A stretch of 14,509 nucleotides of DNA from Cephalothrix spiralis (lineage: Eukaryota > Nemertea > Palaeonemertea > Archinemertea > Cephalotrichidae): positions 1 to 14,509 of the forward strand of contig JAUCNG010055556.1 in NCBI GenBank assembly GCA_032353305.1, given 5' to 3'. Below the pieces are notes generated by a model. That model made no database searches. It was not told where the DNA came from and worked only from the letters and a program-made list of their open reading frames with translations. Positions 1 through 7,700 of this stretch are shown piece by piece; the stretch's first letter is position 1, and every line of letters begins with the position of its first letter. The translations under genes were made by a program, and so were the position numbers.

Positions 1-590
1 CAAATAAAACAATGATTTGGTGCAGAAATACAATGATTTCTTTTTTACCACCCTAAATCCCATACTAACTCGAGAGAATGCTATTTTCAATCAATCTAAA
101 ATTAATCTGGAATAGTTTCAGTTCAATTCAATTTTGATAATTTTTTTTGTAAATTGAATAAAAAAATTAAAAAGTCATAAATAATCACATTTTCGAGAAA
201 GGACGTTCATTTTGAGAAATTTAAGATTTTGGTCCTTAGGTTTATGAACTTCCTAAGTAGGAGGTAAATGCCATTATAAAGGAACGTCCTATCTCGGGGG
301 GGGGGAATGTTTGTGAATTTTATACGACGTTTCTTATTGAATTTACTGTTCACGAAAAAATTTATAAAAATTGAAATGCACTAAAAATATTTCAGATTAA
401 TTTTAGTGTTTAAATCATCTCGATATGCCTCACTCAGTATTTCATTATTTTTAATACTGTAGATATTGCCCGCAATAAACATACCGAGGCACAAATAGTA
501 TTCCTCTCGATTTAGTACGAGATTTAGGGTGCGAAAAATTTCGGGAGAATCATCGTAGCTTCCTTTAGTTATGATCCGATCTGCACCAAA
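1..590. repeat. Two facing copies of the MITE-interior repeat
   Basis: 1 to about 240 matches the interior of the MITE at about 3978-4228 in direct orientation (GATTTGGTGCAGA, AAATTAATCTGGAATA, AAAGTCATAAA, TTTTCGAGAAA). About 270-590 matches the same interval in reverse (CCGATCTGCACCAAATCTG at 575-593, GAGAATCATCGTAG, CGATTTAGTACGAGA). Neither has the AGGGTGTCCC ends. A run of ten G lies at 296-305. Confidence 0.7.
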
Positions 591-1560
591 TCTGTTCTAG
601 ATTCGGGCGAGTAAACCATGCATTGGGACACACTGTAAAGCTTTGCAAATTTTGTTTTTTGGGGTTCTTTAATACGGTTAACTAGTTCGATTTGTGAGCG
701 TAAATATACTAGTTTCTCTGAATCAGTTTATCGATTGAAGGTGATTTAAAAGAATGACTTACCTGTTATTCCTTTAATAAGACTAGTATCCCGAAACTTG
801 GTATTTATTAACTAATAATAATAGTCAAGAAGTCCTTATTGAATTATTTCCTAGTAGCCCAAAGATCAAATGAGATCCCGTATTTATGAACTAGGGCCTG
901 TACCAAATTATAAACAATTGATTCATATGGCATATGGCGAATTTAGCGCAAAATGGCAAAACGGTTTTGTTTTTGTTAACGCAATTAAATGTGTGAAATT
1001 GTTATTGGATTTTTCGGAATAAGTGAAATTGTTTGTATTTTCAGGACTAATAAGCATTGTCATTGTTATGCTTCATGATTTGAGAATTTGAACCATATGG
1101 CGAAAATAGCTCAATCCCTATCTTAGACTGAGGACATAATTATTGAGGACCCTCTTAATGATCCTTTATAGTTCTAAAATGGTATATTGGATTAGATTCA
1201 CTAAGCTGACAAGTGGCCCTGCGACTCCCATGGTTTAGACCGAACCAAACGCAGCTGCTACGGTTGTCGGCTTCATGGGTTCAGTGATTCCTTTTATGAA
1301 TAAATTATAATTAAAGTTGCAATCAATCGGGTTATTATACCAGCCTTACATTGCTATGTAAGACTGGTTCACTGTCACCTTATATGGTATCAAAATTATA
1401 GTTATTTCCTTTATCTTGGTAATTAGTACGTTTGAAGATATTTTATCCAATACATGTAACTTAAAGCTGCAGTCAAACGGGACATTAAATCAGTCTCAAT
1501 TGGCCATGTTAGACTGGTTGCTATGAACGCGGTATATAGGATTTGGGCATCTAGTCCGCC
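591..1560. other. Non-coding stretch downstream of WASP
   Basis: No open frame or RNA gene is recognisable. Two related units 150 bp apart (1311 and 1461) share TTAAAG(T/C)TGCA(A/G)TCAA and TTAGACTGGTT-like ends. The first contains a 13-bp-stem hairpin at 1339-1368 (ACCAGCCTTACAT with ATGTAAGACTGGT). Confidence 0.6.
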
Positions 1561-1562
1561 AA

Positions 1563-1568
1563 TTTATT
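1563..1568 (-). terminator. Candidate WASP polyadenylation signal AATAAA
   Basis: AATAAA reads on the minus strand about 180 nt past the WASP stop codon. It is the first canonical hexamer downstream of the stop. Such hexamers are frequent by chance in AT-rich DNA. Confidence 0.35.
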
Positions 1569-1746
1569 CTTGGAATTTCAAGGGAAACACAAGAATAGCT
1601 ATTCAATAGGATGAAAACCACAAAATATTCAGTAAATAACAGTGAAAATAGTCTATATTATGTAATCGAAACGGCCTTATGGGCTTTATATTTAAAAAAA
1701 TTCGAATACAAATTTAAAGATTTTTTTCCTTCAATCCTAAAGCTTG

Positions 1747-1784
1747 TTACCAATCATCCTCTTCTTCGGATACATGCACAGCAC
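1747..1784 (-). CDS. WASL: WASP exon 10 (acidic tail and stop codon)
   Basis: This 38-nt coding exon completes Ser535 and encodes AVHVSEEEDDW followed by TAA. It supplies the acidic cluster and the tryptophan through which WASP proteins bind Arp2/3. The acceptor is a T/C-rich tract ending CTTCCAG. Unlike vertebrate tails, which end DEWED or EWDD, the Trp here is the last residue and only five acidic residues are present. Confidence 0.85.
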
Positions 1785-4700
1785 CTGGAAGAATAGAAAA
1801 AAATAATGAGAATCAGTGATAACGAATGGAAAGGAAGAAATACTAAGAGTTCCATATAATATATATAAGCACCAAGATCTAAAATTTAATATTTTTTTGG
1901 TCGAACTAAACAAGGTCCACGGGATTGAGAATTCTATGAAATTTATAAACAGGAAAATATGACCCTGCATTTTTACCGGATGGGGTCCGTTTAAAAAAAA
2001 TGCTCTATCCCGATCCCATTTGTGAAAAATCCCGTCCCGTTTGCCATATATCAACCCGAAATCAAGCTTTTTATAGTAGTTTTGCATTGGGGAGTGCTTT
2101 AAGAGGTTTTTGTTATCGTCTTAGAGGTACTTGTAATCATTGAAACAGCCAGGCACCAATTTATACATTCTATAAGCAAATCCCGTTACCGTATTTATTC
2201 CATTTCCCGTCTCTGTATCCGTTTGGTTTCCATTTCCCGTCTCCCATACCCTCTTATTTCAATTTCCCGTCTCCCGCTGTCGTTTAATTTCTATTTCCCC
2301 GTGTCCCGACATTCCCTGAATCCCGTGTCCCATTCCGTGGGCTTATCCCGATCCCATAAGGGTCATTTAAGGCCTATCCTGGATCCCATTTAACCACCAT
2401 CTGGGCCCTCATTAAATATTTAGTTGGTACTTACTTGGGAAGCGTTTTTCAATCTGTGTTTTAAAATGATCTAAAATATTTTGGGGCGTGTGTTGATAGG
2501 ACTCATTGTCCGTTCCTGCAGTTTTTTGGGTCTGTAAATAAAGGGAAAACATAAATATAATGTAAGCCGAAAAAAGTTATGCCTTGTTATATATAAACTT
2601 TATTGGTTTAAAGATGATATACATGCTGCAAAACTGAATTGTGTACCCTCCTCAGGGTACAAAAATATTTACAGTGAGTATAGCCTCACGTGACAAAATC
2701 ACATACAATAATACAGACGTCGACTCAGACTCGACTGTGACGTCATTATCATTAACTCGGTAACGGCTGATTTTACGTCATATAATTGTATTACAAACAG
2801 ATAGAAACATGCCCCTGTTCTTTCAAAATCCGTTAAAAATTTCGATTTGCGCATGCGCAACCCTAAAACACGACTGCGCATTTCTCGAAAACGACAAGGT
2901 AACTTTTTTTCTAACTGCGCCTGCTTTATAAGCATACATCAGAGGTAAATCCCCGCTAATCATATTTCTCGGCACTCAAGTGTGACTAAACCCGCCTATC
3001 CGTCAGCCGTGCGATACCTAGCCAACTAAGTCAATCAAAACTCACCTTTTTAACCGGAGCCACTGGTTTCAGCTCAAAGCCAATTCTAATTTGACCCAAG
3101 AGATCAGCTGTTGCAGTTCCAGGAGTTACTGGACTCGGTTGGAATGTAGCTTTAGATATAGAACTGTTGATGTTAGGTGCTTCTGGTTTTACTTCAACAT
3201 TGGCAAGTTTGCTATCGTCTTGTATATTTTCAGTATCAGGTCTAAAATCCAGGAGCCCAGAAATTGGGGGTGGAATAGGTATGTTCGGGGGGTTAGGTTT
3301 TACTTTTTTAACCGGAACTGGTGGAAGCTTTTTATCACATGGTTTAGGACGAATTGTTGGTTTATTTGTTACCCAGCTATCGGGCTTCTTATTATTGTTG
3401 ATAGGTTTTGTGTGTCGAACATGCTCTAAATCTGTTTTTTCATCTTTTTTATTTGTATAAATTCTCGACACCGAACTTGGTGGTTTCGATGGGACCAATG
3501 GTCTTGGCGATGAAGTGTTCATAATAACATCGCTTTGAGATTTTTCTTGTTTATCTATATCGACTTTTGGTGAGCGAACTTTTTTCGGAACCGGCGGAGG
3601 AACGTTTGGTAATTTTGGAGGAAGCAGCGGTTTTCTCTGTTCTCTTTGCCCGGCGTTGGATGACTTAGAAGATGCAGAAGAAGTTGATTCATCATTTGTT
3701 CCTAGGTGCGTAGGTGACTGGTCATGATTTACGTCTGTTGTTCCAGATGGCGAGACCTTTCGTTGTTTTGGTGGCGTGAGTGGTAATAGTTTTCCTATAA
3801 AATTAAAACCGAAAAAGAAATAAGAATCAAAATAAGATGTAGTATGATCGGCAACATGTAATACTATATAGGGTGTCCCAATAAAAACAGCCAGATGACG
3901 TCACAATTTTACTTAATTATGAATATTTTAATAATTACAAAAATATATATTTGAGAAAATAGGCTTCTCTTCCGAATAAAAAAGATTTGGTGCAGATCGG
4001 TTAATAACTACGGGAGTTATGATGATTCTCCTGAAGAACCTCTGGTCTCATTTTCCCTACTCTAAATCCCCATATTAAATCGAGGGATTTAAATTAATCT
4101 GGAATATTGTCAGTGCATTTCAATTTTTAACTAAATTGAATAACAAATTTTAAAAAAATTAAAAAAGTCATAAAATTCACATTTCCGAGAATCACATTTT
4201 TCGAGAAAAGACGTTTATTTTTGTGTTCCTTTGGGGAAATTAATGTAGCTCAGTTTTTGTTGGACAGACTTGTACCAAATTGATTTTATTTGAAAGACAA
4301 GACCATGATCTATCTAGTGATCACTAGCAGCGATATGGTCATTTCATGATTAAGTCACAATATGACGTCATCTGGCTGTTTTCCATAATATTGGGACACC
4401 CTGTATATTTTTGTTGATGTATAATTCCGATGGAAATTCACTGACACAATAATGCAAGATCAACAAATGGAGAAATAAGACCATATTTTTTAAGCATATT
4501 CATTAATTCCGTTTAGGATCAACAAGTTAGTGTGTCCGCGATGGGGAAGTGGTAGAGTCATGGGCTTTTCTGCCGGAGGAGCCTCAGAGGAGGGCCTGGA
4601 AGAGGGAGTCACGTTTACGGTTTTATTTTCGGCCATTTTACATTAACGGTCGCAAATATTTCCGATTTTAAGTTTACGGAGCACCATTCTTTACAGAACA

Positions 4701-7700
4701 CATAAACAAAGATATCTATGCAGTTTTCGTAGATTAGCCTTAACACTGACCCAATTTACGTTTTACGCCATGATATATTACTAAAAACGGTTTATGTTTA
4801 CGGCAATTATCTATATTACGGTTTACGACAACGGAATTGCACCTAAATACATTTTTTATGTTTTACAATTGCTGAATTTTATTTTAACTGAAATGTTAAA
4901 ATAACGAAATCTACGTTTTAAAACAAAACACTACTACCAATTTTAGGTTTACGATTTACGATTTACGTTTGACGGTCATTTTAAACCATTTTTTGGCTGA
5001 TTTACGGTTTACGAAAAACCCTTCCAACCCTCCCAGAGGTATAACGAGATCAAGTCATGTTTGCATTCTAACTTAACAGAGACAAGCTTACAACATACAC
5101 TGAGCAGTATCAAAGTGATGATGACCTTTGGCAGTATAATATAATAATTGGGAACGTCTCTCTAGTCCGAAGGTTCACTAGTCCGAAGATTTAGGAAGGG
5201 AATTTTGACTTACATTGTAGAATATTTTTCGAAATTTAAAAAACTGAACATTATTTTCTGGGTGTTTTAAATAAAAATAAGACCAAACATTTTTTAGTAG
5301 AGAAAATATTTTTTGACTTCAATTTTTTTTAAATTTTGACTTATTGATTAGGGTTAGGGTTTGGGTCGGTTAAGGTTTTTGGTTAGGGCTAGCGTTAGAG
5401 CTATGGTTAGAACTATGGTTAGGATAAGAGTTAGGGTTAGGGCGTAATGTTTAGAATAACGTTCAGATTTTTTTTAAAGTCAAAATAATTTTCAGTTTTT
5501 GAAAATGTCGAAGAAAAAAATTCTAAGTCAAAATTCCCTACCTAAATCTTCGGACTAGTCAACCCATCCCTGAATAATTACCTTTCACAGGCGTATCTTT
5601 TACATCTTGCATTTCTTTTTTTATGCTTTCGACTCCACCTTGCATCGTGATAAATTCGTATATGAAATCCAGTTTAGAATCATTATTTAGGTCATGTTCA
5701 TTTACACCAACGGCTGCAAAAAACTCCTTCAGAGTAGGATCATTTGTGTCAAGCTGGAAACAAACCAGAAATTATTAAAAAAAAATATAAAAAAGCATCA
5801 GGCCTCACAATCATGTTTTGCTCTCTTAATTTTAGGATTTTAGGAGGATTTTTTTTAATTTTAGGAGACTTTTGAGCAATATTTTATGAGATTTTAGGAC
5901 ATTTCCTTGCAATTTATGAGATTTTATGATAATATGTGTGGATTTGCTATAAACAAACACATATTATCATAAAATCTCATAAATTGCAAGAAAATGTCCT
6001 AAAATCTCATAAAATATTGAAAAGCAAAAAAATTTGTTTGTTTAACTACAAACAAAAATTTTTTGCTTTTCAATAAATCAATATAATCTTTGCATATAAT
6101 TAATTAGGAGACTCAACCATAATAAGTTTTTAATTTTTGTCCGCGCCTTCGCACAAATAAACTTAAAATTATAAAACGGTAATCCGAGCGAAGCGAGGCG
6201 AGACTTTTTTTGACACCTTTTGAACCATTTTTATCAAATTTTATGAGAAGTAATATTTAGGAGCATACATTATACAACTGCATACAATGGTCATATTTTA
6301 GGAGATTTTAGGAGGAATGGTCATATTTTAGGAGGAATAGTCATATTTTAGGATATCCTAAAATTTTAGGAGAACTGCGAGGCCTGAAGCATACTTAATC
6401 ATCTCTTATATTATTCCTGTAAACATGCAGATATATGGCCGCCCGGTTAAGCATGCGAATTTTAACCTCATAGTCGTTTCCCGCTTTAACCTCATAAGCG
6501 TTTCCGCTTCCGTTTTAAAAAAAGTTCCCTAGCGCGTTTCAATTTCGGCCTTTCCATAATCCGTAGCCGTGTGTCACTTTCCGGACATTGAGATAGTGGT
6601 GGGTGTCTTGTCATGTTTAAGTAATGGGGGCATTAAATGTCTAGATAACTACTGATTAAGGTGGTTGATTTCAGTCCACGTCAGTGACAAATGATAGGTG
6701 TTTTGTCTGGAGTACGCAAGAAGGCTTCCTGGGTGGCTCGGTCAGGTTAAATACGTGCAGTGTGACACTGTCCCTCCCTTCGGGGTAAAAATGCCACTGC
6801 TAATCGGTATATAGAAAAAAGATTAAAGTGCGAGTTATAGGGTAAATGCTCAGCAAGCGCACCATTATGTCTATTTGAGCCAGTCATCTGACGCCCTATA
6901 TAGAAGAAGAGAGTTAATGGTTATGTGTTTTCGGTCTTGGTCAGAAAAGTTACAACCATATCAATTTAGGGGTGACCTATTGTAGCCTATTCAGTCTGGG
7001 TCATACTCTAGTAAACAAGATGTAGATAGCTGTACTACAATCTTGATCGGGTATAAAAATTCCCGGAAAAAGAAGTGTACTTTAGCGCACTATCTGGGTC
7101 AGAAAAAAGACGGAATTTCAAGTTAGTGAAGGGTTGGTTGGTCATTTTTTATTTTGAAAAAATTCACGCAAAAAATTTGATGCAGCGCTGCTTACCTCAT
7201 TTTGTCCATCAACACCAACGTGCTCGACATGCCTAAAATAGATTCATATTTACAAATAAGTTAAATGGTGTTATAGCTGGTCACGTCACATGATTTATAC
7301 AGATTTTATCCACGAAACAACCAGTTTTTAAAGCAATTTTTGATTTAAATTAAATTAAAGAAAAAACTTTTACTGCCACGTGGTCAGATAATAATTAAAG
7401 TGAGGTCACGTTACTAATGAATTACTTCAAAATTTTCCCATCCCAGGGTCATATTGTTCGTCGCTAACCATAGATATGATTATTGATGTAAGCTGAACTT
7501 TGGTTAATCGCTCTGCAAAAGATTTGTCTGAGTTATTTATTCCGCAGTCATTTTGTTGCCAATCCTGCTCGAAATCGAAAACGATCGCGCAGAATAAAAA
7601 CAATATAAGAAAAGGAAGGCTGAGTTATATTCTCTGCGGCCATTTTGTTGCCAATCCTGCTCAAAATCGAAAACGATCGCGCAGAATTTAAAAAAAAATG

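Larger units (their letters stand above)
3795..5581 (-). other. WASP intron 7
   Basis: This is the largest WASP intron at 1787 nt. It holds the 535-bp MITE, a tRNA-like fragment, a TTTACG array and a telomere-like foldback element. Only short AT-rich stretches separate them. Confidence 0.85.
5799..6386. mobile_element. CAGGCCTC-ended element, copy 1 (588 bp)
   Basis: The ends CAGGCCTCACAAT and (reverse) CAGGCCTCGCAGT form short terminal inverted repeats. AAGCAT directly flanks both ends (5793-5798 and 6387-6392) as a probable 6-bp target duplication. The interior is rich in ATTTTAGGA and ATTTTATGAGA words and shares a core with copy 2. There is no coding capacity. The superfamily is unassigned. 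Confidence 0.8.
5754..7195 (-). other. WASP intron 6
   Basis: This 1442-nt intron contains the CAGGCCTC element (5799-6386), then a TTTCC/TTCCG-rich patch (6470-6560). A stretch at 6870-7100 has recurring CTGGGTCA-like words (near 6932, 6990 and 7090) with no clear period. I see no gene. Confidence 0.8.

Noticed and set aside
1611-1796. 61-codon plus-strand frame
   Set aside because: It lies antisense over the WASP 3' end and has AT-driven composition.
1737-2087. 116-codon minus-strand frame covering the acidic exon region
   Set aside because: It is intronic sequence in a different frame from the EEEDDW exon, with no similarity recognised.
2031-2326. True telomeric array (CCCGT words)
   Set aside because: The word differs from CCCTAA/TTAGGG and the period is 30 bp.
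2699-2935. 78-codon minus-strand frame in intron 8
   Set aside because: No domain or signal; it overlaps the CRE/NRF1 patch and is probably open by chance.
3091-3460. Plus-strand open frames of 97 and 112 codons
   Set aside because: They are antisense to WASP exon 8; the sense frame has clear WH2 and proline motifs.
5877-6360. CRISPR-like or satellite array from recurring ATTTTAGGA / ATTTTATGAGA words
   Set aside because: There are no regular repeats with unique spacers; the words are explained by an inverted duplication in a mobile element.
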